Positions 1-7,855 of a DNA stretch of 64,000 nt are shown piece by piece. The stretch comes from Streptomyces abyssomicinicus (GTDB taxonomy: Bacteria; Actinomycetota; Actinomycetes; Streptomycetales; Streptomycetaceae). Made by a program: the position numbers and the translations under genes. Position 1 is the first letter of the stretch. The number at the start of each line of letters is the position of its first letter. The stretch spans positions 1,660,751 to 1,724,750 of the forward strand of contig NZ_BBZI01000005.1 in the NCBI RefSeq assembly GCF_008974245.1, given 5' to 3'. Below the pieces are notes generated by a model, which saw only the letters and a program-made list of their open reading frames with translations, was not told the DNA's origin and searched no databases.

Positions 1-23
1 CTCTCCACGTCGATCAGCCGCAT
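1..23 (-). CDS. 5' end of an unidentified gene running off the left edge
   Basis: On the minus strand an ATG at 23 opens a frame reading MRLIDVE before the window ends. A GGGAG stretch lies a few bases upstream and could serve as a ribosome binding site. Only seven codons are visible, so no family can be named; this may equally be a chance start. Confidence 0.35.
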
Positions 24-148
24 GTCTCCCACATCCTGAAAGGCGCGCGCACCCCGGGGAGCGGCGGCTCGAAGCGACGGCGGTCGGCCGTGCCGCAGAA
101 GCATGACACCCGGTTCCGGCCACCCCGCGGCGGGGCGGCCCGCACCTC

Positions 149-1225
149 CTACACCGCCATGGACGGCACCGTCTCCTTGGTCAGGCACACCGTGCCGTCG
201 TCGGACGGGGGCTGGGACAGGTACCCCTCGCTCAGGTAGAGACGGATGTTCCGTTCGCTGCCGACCCCCGTGTGCATCACCACGCGGGTGCACTCCGGGT
301 CGATGCCGGTCTCCGCGGTGCGCAGCAGCCAGCGGCCCACGCCCCGGCCCCGCAGGTCGGGCACGACGGCGAGACGGCCCACATGCCAGTCGGAGTCGAC
401 CCGCCGGGTCCGCACCATGCCGAGCAGCCGCCCGTCCCGCCACAGGCCCGTGGTGTGCCAGGACGCCATCCACTCGCGGACCCGCTCCGGGGACTCGTGC
501 AGCGCCGGGATGTCCAGGCTGTTGTTGACCAGGGCCTCCTCCACCCAGCAGCAGCGCTGCAGCACCGTCACCTCGGCGGCGTCGTCGGGCGTCAGCGCGC
601 GCAGGTAGGAGCCCGGCAGCGGGCCGGCCGTCACGCCGGGACGCGACCGCTCGCGCAGCGGGCGCAGGGCGTGGGAGACCCGGACCAGTTCCTCCAGCAC
701 CCCGACCGCCGTCTCGGCGGCAGCCTCGCCGGGACGGACCAGCCCGTCCCGCACCGTGTCGCCGATGCGCAGCGCGAGCGTGGAGCCCAGGGGCACCAGG
801 CGCAGGGTGGTCACGACCTGCTTGGCGTGCTGCACCGAACGCGTCCCCGCCGAGGTGTGTCCGTAGCTGACGAAGCCCATCGGCTTCCACGCCCACTCGC
901 GGCCCAGGTGGTCGAGCGCGTTCTTCAGGGTCGCGGGCATCCCGTAGTTGTACTCCGGCGTCACCACGATGAAGCCGTCCGCCGCGTCCACCAGCGCGCT
1001 CCAGCGCTTGGTGTGTTCATGGGCGTAGATGCCCGAGGACGGCTCCTCCTCCTCGTCGAGGAAGGTCAGGCCCAGGTCGCCGAGGGACAGGGGCACGAGT
1101 TCGACGTCGAGTTCGGCGGCGCGGGCCTCGATCGCCCCGGTCAGCCACTTGCCGATCGCCGGGCCGAGGGCGCCGGGACGGGTGCTGCACACCAGGACGA
1201 TGACGCGGATCGTTTTCGTTGACAT
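149..1225 (-). CDS. NADPH-dependent FMN reductase fused to a GNAT acetyltransferase
   Basis: Residues about 5-195 are a flavodoxin-like NADPH-dependent FMN reductase: an FMN phosphate loop (STRPGALGPAIG) and the family motif TPEYNYGMPATLKNALD are visible. Residues about 205-355 are a GNAT N-acetyltransferase with the acetyl-CoA loop region VVPDLRGRGVGRWLL. Stand-alone members of each family are about 180 and 150 residues, so this is a full-length two-domain fusion of 358 residues. The ATG at 1225 has no Shine-Dalgarno, but a TAGGTT -10 box lies 7 nt upstream, pointing to a leaderless mRNA. It is divergent from the MarR gene with a 30-bp gap, so MarR control is likely. The substrate of neither domain can be told from sequence. 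Confidence 0.85.
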   Translation of the reverse strand: MSTKTIRVIVLVCSTRPGALGPAIGKWLTGAIEARAAELDVELVPLSLGDLGLTFLDEEEEPSSGIYAHEHTKRWSALVDAADGFIVVTPEYNYGMPATLKNALDHLGREWAWKPMGFVSYGHTSAGTRSVQHAKQVVTTLRLVPLGSTLALRIGDTVRDGLVRPGEAAAETAVGVLEELVRVSHALRPLRERSRPGVTAGPLPGSYLRALTPDDAAEVTVLQRCCWVEEALVNNSLDIPALHESPERVREWMASWHTTGLWRDGRLLGMVRTRRVDSDWHVGRLAVVPDLRGRGVGRWLLRTAETGIDPECTRVVMHTGVGSERNIRLYLSEGYLSQPPSDDGTVCLTKETVPSMAV

Positions 1226-1270
1226 AGAAATGAACCTAGGGAGTAGATTGGTTCCATGTCAACGAAAACG
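1211..1270. promoter_or_regulatory. Mirror-image divergent leaderless promoters and likely MarR operator
   Basis: A perfect 15-bp inverted repeat (CGTTTTCGTTGACAT at 1211-1225, its complement at 1256-1270) covers the start codons of both flanking genes. An inner GAACC/GGTTC repeat lies at 1232-1236 and 1250-1254. Plus-strand promoter: TTGACA 1219-1224, TAGATT 1244-1249, ATG 1256. Minus-strand promoter: TTGACA at 1262-1257, TAGGTT at 1238-1233, ATG 1225. Each -35 box therefore lies in the first codons of the opposite gene, which is why both proteins begin MSTKT. Confidence 0.75.
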
Positions 1271-1723
1271 TCGGCCGACACCGTGAACTGGCTGGATCCT
1301 GACGAGGAACGGGCCTGGCGGGCCTACCGCCGGACGGTGACCGCCGTGCAGGCCGCGACGGCGCGCGACCTGGCCGCGGTAGGGCTGTCGGACCCCGACT
1401 ACGAGGTGCTCAGCACCCTGTCCGAGCGGCCGGACCACACGAGCACGCTGCGGGAACAGGCCGGCAAGATGCGATGGTCGCGCAGCCGGCTCTCCCGGCA
1501 CGCCACCCGCATGGAGGCGCGCGGCCTTCTGCGGCGCGAGCCGGACCCCGCGGACGGCAGGGGCTGCTTCCTCGTCCTCACCGACCACGGGCTCCGCACG
1601 CTGGAGGACGCCGCCCCGGCCCACATGGCCTCGGTCCGGCGCCATTTCATCGACCGCCTCTCACCCGAGGACCTTCGCGCGGTCGAACGCATCGCCGGGA
1701 AACTGAGAGACGCCGACGACTGA
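1256..1723 (+). CDS. MarR-family transcriptional regulator
   Basis: A 155-residue protein of normal MarR length. A winged helix-turn-helix occupies about residues 45-110, including the recognition-helix region MRWSRSRLSRHATRMEARGL and the wing REPDPADGRGCFLVLT. MarR proteins are dimers that usually repress a neighbouring gene and release DNA on binding small phenolic or oxidant ligands. The divergent FMN reductase/acetyltransferase gene 30 bp away is the obvious target, together with its own promoter. The ATG at 1256 follows a TAGATT -10 box by 6 nt with no ribosome binding site, so the mRNA is probably leaderless. The ligand is unknown. Confidence 0.9.
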   Translation: MSTKTSADTVNWLDPDEERAWRAYRRTVTAVQAATARDLAAVGLSDPDYEVLSTLSERPDHTSTLREQAGKMRWSRSRLSRHATRMEARGLLRREPDPADGRGCFLVLTDHGLRTLEDAAPAHMASVRRHFIDRLSPEDLRAVERIAGKLRDADD

Positions 1724-1758
1724 CCGGCGCGGGTGGACGAGGGCGCCGACGAACCGGG

Positions 1759-2556
1759 TCACCGCGCCTGCGAGACGGCCCAGTCGAGCACGCGGTCGGC
1801 GACCTGCTGCCAGCCGGGCGCCGCGGGCAGCAGGTGCGGCATGCCCGCGACCTCCTCGATCTCGGTGACCGTGTCGGACGTGTAGTGGCGGGCGTTGGAC
1901 CGCTGGACCTGGGGCGGCATCAGGTGGTCCTTCCCGGCGGAGACGAACAGCAGCGGTGCGCGGGCGTCGTTGCGGTAGTCGACGTACGTGCTGTGGTGGC
2001 CGGGACGCAGGGTGGCCAGGGCGCTGTCCCAGAAGATGCCTCCGGAGGCGGGGATCGCGTACCGCTCGTACAGCGCCCGGGAGTCCTCCTCGGAGAAGGT
2101 GTTGGTGAAGGCGTAGTGCCACTGCCCGGCGGTCAGCGCGACCGCGCGGTGCCGGTTGGCCGGGTTCCTCAGGACCGGGAAGGCCGCCTTGATCTGCGTC
2201 GGCGGCAGGACGGCGACGCCTTCCGTGGGCGCGGAGCAGAGCGCCACGCCGGCCGCTCCGTGGCCGCGGTCGAGCAGCAGCTGGACGAAGACGCCGCCGG
2301 CGGAGTGGCCGATCAGCACCGGAGGCCGGTCCAGGCCGCGGACCAGGGTCTCCAGGCTGCCGACGATCTGGTCGACGGTGACCTTCTCGATGGGGGCGGG
2401 GTCGGCGTTGAGGGCCTCGACCTCCCCCTCGAAGCCGGGATAGGCGGGCGCGAGGACACGGTAGCCCCGCTTCTCGTAGTGGTCGATCCAGTGCTCCCAG
2501 CTGCGGGGGGTCACCCAGAAGCCGTGGATCAGGACGACGGTGTCCGGAGTGCTCAT
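1759..2556 (-). CDS. Alpha/beta hydrolase
   Basis: A 265-residue cytoplasmic alpha/beta-hydrolase fold protein. It has the oxyanion-side motif VVLIHGFW near residue 10, the nucleophile elbow GHSAGG (Ser near residue 84), an acid in the SAGKDHLM loop and a C-terminal His in AGMPHLL. No signal peptide. An AAGGA ribosome binding site precedes the ATG. It begins 27 bp after the stop of the Tat-exported hydrolase upstream on the same strand, so the two probably form an operon. The substrate is unknown; esterase or lactonase activity is the family default. Confidence 0.85.
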   Translation of the reverse strand: MSTPDTVVLIHGFWVTPRSWEHWIDHYEKRGYRVLAPAYPGFEGEVEALNADPAPIEKVTVDQIVGSLETLVRGLDRPPVLIGHSAGGVFVQLLLDRGHGAAGVALCSAPTEGVAVLPPTQIKAAFPVLRNPANRHRAVALTAGQWHYAFTNTFSEEDSRALYERYAIPASGGIFWDSALATLRPGHHSTYVDYRNDARAPLLFVSAGKDHLMPPQVQRSNARHYTSDTVTEIEEVAGMPHLLPAAPGWQQVADRVLDWAVSQAR

Positions 2557-2583
2557 GCCTGCCGGTCCTTCCGGAGGAAGGGG

Positions 2584-3447
2584 TCAGCGGGTGGCGCGGT
2601 ACGCGGCTTCGATCTGCCGCACGACGAGGTCCGGCCGGGACATCATCACCACGTGCGAGGCTCCCTTCGCCTCGACGGTCCTGCTCCCGGCGCGCTCGGC
2701 CATGAACCGCTGCACGGCCGGCGGGATGACACGGTCCGCGCCGGCCACCACGTACCAGGACGGCAGGGACCTCCACGCCGGCACACCGCTGGGCCCGGAC
2801 AACCCGCCCAGGCTGCCCGGACGCTGCGACACCGCCATCACCGCGGTGGTAGCGGGCGGCAGGTCCTGGGCGAAGACGTCGTGGAACTTCGCCGGGTCGA
2901 TGTAGCCGTCGTTGTCGGTTCCGCCGGGCAGCGGCCGGGTCAGGAGCGCGCCCTCCAGCTCGCTGCCCGGGAACCTTCCGGCCAGCTGCAGCGCGCTCTC
3001 GCCCTCGTCGGGCGCGAAGGCGGCCACATAGACCAAGGCCTTGACGTGGTCGTGGCCACGGGCGGCGTTGGTGACGACCACCCCGCCGTAGGAGTGGCCG
3101 ACCAGGATGACGGGGCCGGGCAGGGTGGCGACGACCGAGGAGACGTACGCGGAGTCACCGGCCGGGTCGCGCAGGGGATTGGCCGGGGCGATGACCTGGT
3201 GACCCGCTTTCAGCAGCCGGGCGGTGACGGCGTTCCAGCCGGACGCGTCGGCGAACACGCCGTGGACGAGGACGACGGTCGCACCTGTGGCACCACCGGC
3301 ACCGGCACCGGAGCCGGAGGAGGCCGCGGTGGGCGTGGCGGACCTGGCGGCCGCCGCGGGCGTCGCGGCGGCGCCGAGCGTGAGGGCGCCGCCCGCCGCG
3401 ATCAGCCCGCCGAGCACTCGGCGGCGTGGGTGACCTTCGGGAATCAT
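2584..3447 (-). CDS. Exported alpha/beta hydrolase with Tat signal
   Basis: The N terminus has a twin-arginine motif (HPRRRVLGG), an Ala/Gly-rich hydrophobic segment and an AAA-type cleavage region around residue 34, so export by the Tat system is likely. After a Gly/Ala/Ser linker the catalytic domain has VVLVHGVFADASGW, the nucleophile elbow GHSYGG, the acid loop VAGADRVIP and a C-terminal His in KGASHVVMMS. This arrangement is typical of secreted alpha/beta hydrolases of the EstC/salicylate-esterase-like group (family knowledge). It precedes a cytoplasmic hydrolase gene in the same direction; the pair may act on one substrate outside and inside the cell (inference). Confidence 0.88.
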   Translation of the reverse strand: MIPEGHPRRRVLGGLIAAGGALTLGAAATPAAAARSATPTAASSGSGAGAGGATGATVVLVHGVFADASGWNAVTARLLKAGHQVIAPANPLRDPAGDSAYVSSVVATLPGPVILVGHSYGGVVVTNAARGHDHVKALVYVAAFAPDEGESALQLAGRFPGSELEGALLTRPLPGGTDNDGYIDPAKFHDVFAQDLPPATTAVMAVSQRPGSLGGLSGPSGVPAWRSLPSWYVVAGADRVIPPAVQRFMAERAGSRTVEAKGASHVVMMSRPDLVVRQIEAAYRATR

Positions 3448-3543
3448 CGGCAGGGTCCCTTCCGGGGTCGGGAGTCGGGCGGGCCGGGCATTCCCGATCG
3501 TTCACCGAAGCGGCGGGACGTCCATCAGGCGCGCCGGTGACCA

Positions 3544-3559
3544 CCGTGAGTGTTCACGG
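3544..3559. promoter_or_regulatory. Short palindrome CCGTGA-N4-TCACGG
   Basis: A perfect inverted repeat with 6-bp arms lies in the 190-bp gap between the glycosyltransferase stop and the Tat-hydrolase start. It could be an operator for the hydrolase pair or a weak hairpin after the glycosyltransferase gene. Confidence 0.35.
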
Positions 3560-3637
3560 CGCGGCCACCGATCGGGTGACGGTACCGGTGCGGCGGGCTC
3601 GCACCACCAAGCCCGCGGTAACGCGGCTTCCGGTGGC

Positions 3638-4849
3638 TCACCCCGCCGCCGCACCGATGTGGGCGAGCACCCTTCCGGCGCCATCCTCCGCGGCGACCTG
3701 GCGGGCGAGCTCCGCGGCGCGGCGGCGGTGGGCCGGCTCGGACAGGCAGGCCGTGATCGCCGCGCCGAGGGCCTCGGCGGTGAGGTCCTGGAACGGCAGA
3801 GGCCGCGGGGCCACCCCCAGCCGGTGCAGCCGGGACGCCCAGAACGGCTGATCGGTCAGGACCGGCACGGGCACAGCGGGCACTCCCGCCCGCAGACCGG
3901 CCCCGGTGGTGCCCGCCCCGGCGTGGTGCACGACGGCGGCGGTGCGGGGGAACAGCCAGTCGTGAGGGACGTCGCCGACGGCCAGGACGTCGTCACCGTC
4001 GGCGCACAGTCCGGCCCACCCCGCCTGCACCACCGCGCGCACACCCGCCCGTTCCACCGCCGTGGCCACCAGCTCGCCGAGCCGTTCCCCCTGACCCGCC
4101 GCCATGCTGCCGAACCCGATGAACACCGGGGGAGGACCGGCCTGGAGGAAGTCGAGGAGCCCCGCCGGGGGTTCCCAGTGGTCGGGCCGCGCGGGCCACC
4201 AGTAGCCCGCCACCTCGACGTGGGACGGCCAGTCCGCGGGGCGGGGCACCACCGACGGGCTGAAGCCGTGGAAGACCGGCCGGACGTCCGTCGGCGTCGA
4301 CGGCTCGGCGGGCGACAGCCCGAACTCGGCGCGCAGCCGGGCCACCGCCCCCGCGAGGAGTCCTTCCGCGCTCCGCAGCACCGCCCGGCCCGCGGCCAGG
4401 TTGTCCGCCGGTTCCGGGCCGCCGCCGCGCGCGCCACCGGGCAGCGGGAACTCCCGCGTGGCGAACTGCGGTGCGAGGTAGGTGCCGATCACCGGGACGC
4501 CCAGCGCCTCGCCCGCGGCCCGGCCGAGCGGCGCCGGGCCGAAGGCGGTCAGCACCAGGTCGGTGCCGTCGGCCGCGGCTTCCCGCACCCCGTCGGCGAT
4601 CCCGTCGACGTACGCCCTGTTCAGCGCCCGGACCTCCTCGCGCGACGCGGCCCGGGACCACCTCCGGATCAGCTCCCTCGGGTCTCCCGGCACCGGGTGA
4701 TGGGCGAGGCCGCACCCGCCGATCAGGGGGCCGAAGGCCGGGTGGGCGGCCACGGTGACCTGATGGCCCGCGTCCAGCAGACGCCGCCCGAGACCCGTGA
4801 AGGGCGCGACGTCCCCCCGCGAACCGGCGGTGATGATCAGAACGCGCAC
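3638..4849 (-). CDS. Glycosyltransferase family 1 (UDP-sugar macrolide/sterol type)
   Basis: A 403-residue two-Rossmann-domain (GT-B) glycosyltransferase. The N terminus VRVLIITAGSRGDVAPF is the classic start of actinomycete family-1 enzymes. The C-terminal nucleotide-sugar-binding half has GDVPHDWLFPRTAAVVHHAG followed by AGTTGAGLRAGVP, with the HHAGAGTT signature and a DQPFWA segment. The frame is open further upstream, but GTG at 4849 is chosen because a GGAGGAG ribosome binding site lies about 9 nt before it and the protein then begins at the conserved first strand. No aglycone-making cluster is adjacent, so this may be a stand-alone tailoring or detoxifying transferase. Confidence 0.88.
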   Translation of the reverse strand: MRVLIITAGSRGDVAPFTGLGRRLLDAGHQVTVAAHPAFGPLIGGCGLAHHPVPGDPRELIRRWSRAASREEVRALNRAYVDGIADGVREAAADGTDLVLTAFGPAPLGRAAGEALGVPVIGTYLAPQFATREFPLPGGARGGGPEPADNLAAGRAVLRSAEGLLAGAVARLRAEFGLSPAEPSTPTDVRPVFHGFSPSVVPRPADWPSHVEVAGYWWPARPDHWEPPAGLLDFLQAGPPPVFIGFGSMAAGQGERLGELVATAVERAGVRAVVQAGWAGLCADGDDVLAVGDVPHDWLFPRTAAVVHHAGAGTTGAGLRAGVPAVPVPVLTDQPFWASRLHRLGVAPRPLPFQDLTAEALGAAITACLSEPAHRRRAAELARQVAAEDGAGRVLAHIGAAAG

Positions 4850-5007
4850 GCGGTGCTCCTCCTCGACGACTGCGGCCCGGTCACGGGCCCGCACCCCGAG
4901 AGCGAACCACGCGGGCCGCACGGAAATCCGGTGGATCCGCCGCCGCGGGCGCAGCACAATCCCGGTGGACCGGTGACAGCCGGTGCGGTGTGGAGAGAGG
5001 GAACCGC

Positions 5008-6048
5008 TTGGACGTCTTCGTGTGCGCCGGATGCGGCGCGGAACTGACGGCGCCGGTCTCCCGGGTCGCCCTCCCCGTCCACACCCACCACGGGGCCTGG
5101 GAGGAGCTCCATCCGCCCCTGATGGAACCCGCCACGTACGCCGTCGACCCCCGGCCCACCGGACCGCCCTGGCGGCGGTGGGAGGAGGTCGGCGAGGAAG
5201 CGGCCGCCCGGCAGGGCGTGTACACGCGGGTGTACTCCGTCTCCTTCGGCGCGCGGAACAGGATCGTGATCGCCCCCGGCGACTCCCGGTCCATGACCCT
5301 GATCCCCGACAGGTGCGACGGCTACTGCCGGGGCGTGGACGGCAGGGCCGGTCCCAACCTGGCGTGCGAGGGGTGCGGGCGGGCGGTGGCGACCCGCATG
5401 GACGACTGCGGGATGTGGCAGACGGTGTGGCTCGAGCCCGACGCCGTCGTGCGCCGCCCCTCGGGACGCCCGGCCGGTCCGCCCCCCGGCTGGGACGACC
5501 TGCGCGACCCCGAGCACCGCGTCCCGCCCGTCGAGCCCGACGGGTCGTTGAGCCGTCGCTGGGAGGCGGCGCTCGGGGTCGCGCTGGCCCATCTCGTGGC
5601 GGTCACCGAGGACCGTCCGGTGGTCCTGCCCGCCGGCCCCGTGTCCGACCTGTTCGGCCACGCCGTCGCCCGGTGCCTGCCCGCCGGGCCCGGTGCCCGG
5701 TCGGTGGGACTGGCCGGACCGGGGATCCACCCGCCGCCGCCCCGCCCCGACGTCCTCCTCGTCCCCCGCCACCCGCTGACGGGCGCGCCCTGGCGTCCGC
5801 CGGGCGACGACGGTGCCGTGGTGCCGCTGGACAGCGGGGTCTGGGCCTACCTCGTCCACCCGGGCGAGACCTCGCCGGTGCCCGCCACCGGGCTGCTCCC
5901 GGAGGGTGTCCTGCGTGACGACTACCCCCTGCCGCCGTGCCCAGGAGACCGGCCCATGCCCCACCGCCGCGCCTTCGCGGACACCCTGGCCGGACTGCCC
6001 GAGATCCGCTCGCCCCGGCTGCGCAGGTTCCGCGAGGGGGACCGGTAG
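5008..6048 (+). CDS. Conserved hypothetical protein with zinc-ribbon-like cysteine pairs
   Basis: About 346 residues, Pro/Arg rich. The N terminus has CAGCG and a middle segment has CDGYC, CEGCG and DDCG, so one or two zinc-ribbon-like metal sites are plausible. No catalytic motif is recognised; the C-terminal half looks like a variable nucleotide- or ligand-binding scaffold. The TTG at 5008 is preferred over a GTG at 4990 because an AGAGAGGG ribosome binding site sits 6 nt before the TTG and the protein then begins directly at the CAGCG motif. It is divergent from the glycosyltransferase gene. Function unknown. Confidence 0.7.
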   Translation: MDVFVCAGCGAELTAPVSRVALPVHTHHGAWEELHPPLMEPATYAVDPRPTGPPWRRWEEVGEEAAARQGVYTRVYSVSFGARNRIVIAPGDSRSMTLIPDRCDGYCRGVDGRAGPNLACEGCGRAVATRMDDCGMWQTVWLEPDAVVRRPSGRPAGPPPGWDDLRDPEHRVPPVEPDGSLSRRWEAALGVALAHLVAVTEDRPVVLPAGPVSDLFGHAVARCLPAGPGARSVGLAGPGIHPPPPRPDVLLVPRHPLTGAPWRPPGDDGAVVPLDSGVWAYLVHPGETSPVPATGLLPEGVLRDDYPLPPCPGDRPMPHRRAFADTLAGLPEIRSPRLRRFREGDR

Positions 6049-6049
6049 T

Positions 6050-6067
6050 CCCCGTGCGGTTACGGGG
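6050..6067. terminator. Short hairpin between convergent genes
   Basis: CCCCGT-GCGGTT-ACGGGG forms a 6-bp stem just after the stop of the zinc-ribbon-like gene and before the convergent toxin gene. No T-run follows, as is usual in high-GC actinomycetes. Confidence 0.35.
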
Positions 6068-6117
6068 AGGGGCGGTCCGGCGCGCGGGGACCACGGGGCG
6101 CGGGACGGCCGGTCCGG

Positions 6118-6489
6118 CTACCCCCGCCAGCCGCGCAGCCGCTCCGCCGCGCCGTACACATCGGTCTTGTACGTCCGTACCTGGGCCACCAGCTCCGGCA
6201 GCGCACCGGGCGGTGCGTCCACCGCCTCGCCCGCCTGCGCCATGTACTCCACCGCGGTGAGGGCGGCGAAGAAGGAATTGCGCGCGGGCAGCGGCTCCTC
6301 GCGCGCGATCGTCACGAGCAGGGCCGCGGCGCGCCAGGCGTTGTCGGGCTCGTAGCCGATCCGTGGCGTGTTGACCCGGTGGCGCTGGACGGCGGCGGCG
6401 AGCGCGGAGTAGTCGGCCACGTCCAGCTCGCGCGGCATCAGCAGCGCCTGACGCTCCAGCAGCCACGCCAGGTCGATCAGAAGCTCCAT
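6118..6489 (-). CDS. Toxin component of a Fic/Doc-fold toxin-antitoxin pair
   Basis: A 123-residue protein beginning MELLIDLAWLLE, resembling the Streptomyces proteins annotated as 'fic family toxin-antitoxin system, toxin component'. The helix that carries HxFx(D/E)GN(G/K)R in active Fic/Doc enzymes corresponds to EPLPARNSFFAALTAVEYM; the His, Gly-Asn and Arg are not present, so AMPylation or phosphotransfer by the classical mechanism is doubtful. Its ATG overlaps the antitoxin stop by 1 nt (TGATG), so the two are translationally coupled. The antitoxin-first order fits a type II module. Confidence 0.75.
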   Translation of the reverse strand: MELLIDLAWLLERQALLMPRELDVADYSALAAAVQRHRVNTPRIGYEPDNAWRAAALLVTIAREEPLPARNSFFAALTAVEYMAQAGEAVDAPPGALPELVAQVRTYKTDVYGAAERLRGWRG

Positions 6490-6740
6490 CAGGCGGCGTC
6501 GGCCCCGGCGCCGCGCGGGGTGAGGGCCGGTTCCTCGTCGGGGAACGCCTCGGCGAACTCCTCGGCGTGCTGCCGCACCCACACCGCGGCGCGGGCCAGC
6601 GACGCCGGGTCGGAGAGCCGGGGATCGCGCAGGGCGGCCTCGGTCAGGATGGCGGTCACGGTGCTGCCCTCCCGGGACGCCCGCTCCTGGAGCCTGGCGT
6701 GCACCTCGTCGGGGACGCGGATGGTCACGGACTTCGACAT
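6489..6740 (-). CDS. Ribbon-helix-helix (CopG-type) antitoxin
   Basis: 83 residues. The N terminus MSKSVTIRVPDEVHARLQERA is a typical ribbon-helix-helix: a beta strand (SVTIRVP) followed by helices around DEVHARLQERA and STVTAILTEAAL. The acidic C-terminal tail (EEFAEAFPDEEP) would wrap the toxin. RHH antitoxins dimerise through the strand and repress their own operon. A perfect palindrome lies 9 bp upstream of the start and is the likely operator. It is translated just ahead of the toxin, whose ATG overlaps the stop. Confidence 0.85.
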   Translation of the reverse strand: MSKSVTIRVPDEVHARLQERASREGSTVTAILTEAALRDPRLSDPASLARAAVWVRQHAEEFAEAFPDEEPALTPRGAGADAA

Positions 6741-6748
6741 GCGTCCAG

Positions 6749-6768
6749 CGTACAGCGGATGCTGTACG
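6749..6768. promoter_or_regulatory. Operator palindrome of the toxin-antitoxin operon
   Basis: CGTACAGC-GGAT-GCTGTACG is a perfect inverted repeat with 8-bp arms, 9 bp upstream of the antitoxin ATG. Position and symmetry fit autoregulation by the ribbon-helix-helix antitoxin. Confidence 0.65.
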
Positions 6769-6892
6769 TGGGGGAGGGCGTCGGTTCGGGCGCGGTGCGG
6801 GTACCCGGGCGGGCGACGAGTTCCGGCCGGGCCGCCGGCGCGTACCGGCGACCACGGCGGGCGCCGCCGGACGCCCCCTGACCGGGCGCCGG

Positions 6893-6958
6893 CGCCCCGT
6901 CGGGCCGGACACCACGCCCCGTCGGGCCGGACACCACGCCCCGTCGGGCCGGACACCA
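6893..6958 (+). repeat. Three exact 22-bp tandem repeats in a 5' leader
   Basis: Three consecutive identical 22-bp units (6893-6914, 6915-6936, 6937-6958), each starting CGCCCCGTCGGG and ending GGACACCA, lie immediately before the AGGAGG ribosome binding site of the DUF899 gene. Each unit contains complementary GCCCCG and CGGGCC blocks, so pairing between units is possible. Confidence 0.85.
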
Positions 6959-6968
6959 GGAGGACACC

Positions 6969-7751
6969 ATGACGCCCATGCCCGACGACCCGTCCGCCAT
7001 ACTCCCCGGCCGTCCGCCCGTCGTCGGCCTCGAGGCCTGGCAGGAGGCCCGCGACGAGCTGTTGCTTCGGGAGAAGGCCCACACCCACGAGGGCGACGCC
7101 ATCGCCGCGGCCCGCCGCCGGCTGCCGATGGTGGAGTTCGACGGCACGGCCGAGGTCGTCGGACCCGACGGCCCCGTCCCGTTCCTGGACCTCTTCCAGG
7201 GCCGCGAGGAGCTCGTGGTGTACAAGCACATGTGGTACGACGACGCGCCGCCCCAGGGCCAGTGCGAGGGCTGCACCACCACGGCCTGGCACCTCAAGGA
7301 CGCCGTCTACCTCAACGCCCGCGGCGTCTCGTTCGCCGTCGTCACCACCGGCCGGTGGGAGGAGGTGGCCGCCTACGTCCGGTTCATGGGCTACGCGCAG
7401 CCCTGGTACTCGGTGCGCGACGCCGGGGAGCCGGTCGGCGGCAGGATGGGCTACCTCGCCTCCTACCTCCGCGACGGCGACCGCGCGTTCCTCACCTACT
7501 CCACGACGGGCCGGGGCACCGAGCGGGCCAACGGCTCCATGGGCCTGCTGGACATGACGCCCTACGGCCGCGGCGAGGCGTGGGAGGACAAGCCGGAGGA
7601 CCGGCCCGAGGGGCGCGAGCCGTGCTGGTACTGGCGCACGGACGCGCAGGGGCACGCGACCTGGGGCCCGACCAGCCGCCCGGTGCCGCAGTGGACACGC
7701 CCCGGCGCGACCCCCGTGGAGACCCTCGGCCGGCACGGCCCCTACCACTGA
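6969..7751 (+). CDS. DUF899 family (thioredoxin-like fold) protein
   Basis: 260 residues, with the family's usual features: an N-terminal segment EAWQEARDELLLREKA, RRLPMVEFDGTAEVVGPDG, then a thioredoxin-fold region with LVVYKHMW, CEGCTTTAWHL and VTTGRWEEV. A short C-terminal part (TPYGRGEAWEDKPEDRP, YWRTDAQG) matches the usual ending. The CEGC pair stands where thioredoxin-like proteins carry their redox site, but this family is not biochemically settled. The ATG at 6969 has an AGGAGG site 5 nt upstream. The three 22-bp repeats lie directly before it. No co-transcribed partner is apparent. Confidence 0.85.
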   Translation: MTPMPDDPSAILPGRPPVVGLEAWQEARDELLLREKAHTHEGDAIAAARRRLPMVEFDGTAEVVGPDGPVPFLDLFQGREELVVYKHMWYDDAPPQGQCEGCTTTAWHLKDAVYLNARGVSFAVVTTGRWEEVAAYVRFMGYAQPWYSVRDAGEPVGGRMGYLASYLRDGDRAFLTYSTTGRGTERANGSMGLLDMTPYGRGEAWEDKPEDRPEGREPCWYWRTDAQGHATWGPTSRPVPQWTRPGATPVETLGRHGPYH

Positions 7752-7776
7752 GCCGCCCCGCGGGAGCCCTTCTGCG

Positions 7777-7832
7777 TGAGCCCCCTCGGCGGGAGCCCTC
7801 CGCATGAGCCCCCTCGGGGCGAGCCCTCCGCG
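7777..7832 (+). repeat. Two imperfect 28-bp tandem repeats
   Basis: Units at 7777-7804 and 7805-7832 (TGAGCCCCCTCGG... ending GAGCCCTCCGC) lie between the convergent DUF899 and LacI-type genes. They are GC-rich and could act as part of a terminator region. Confidence 0.6.
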
Positions 7833-7855
7833 GGAGCCTCCGCGAGGCCGCGTCA

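Noticed and set aside
6893..7832. Tandem repeats as a CRISPR array
   Set aside because: The units are directly adjacent with no spacers and no cas genes are seen.
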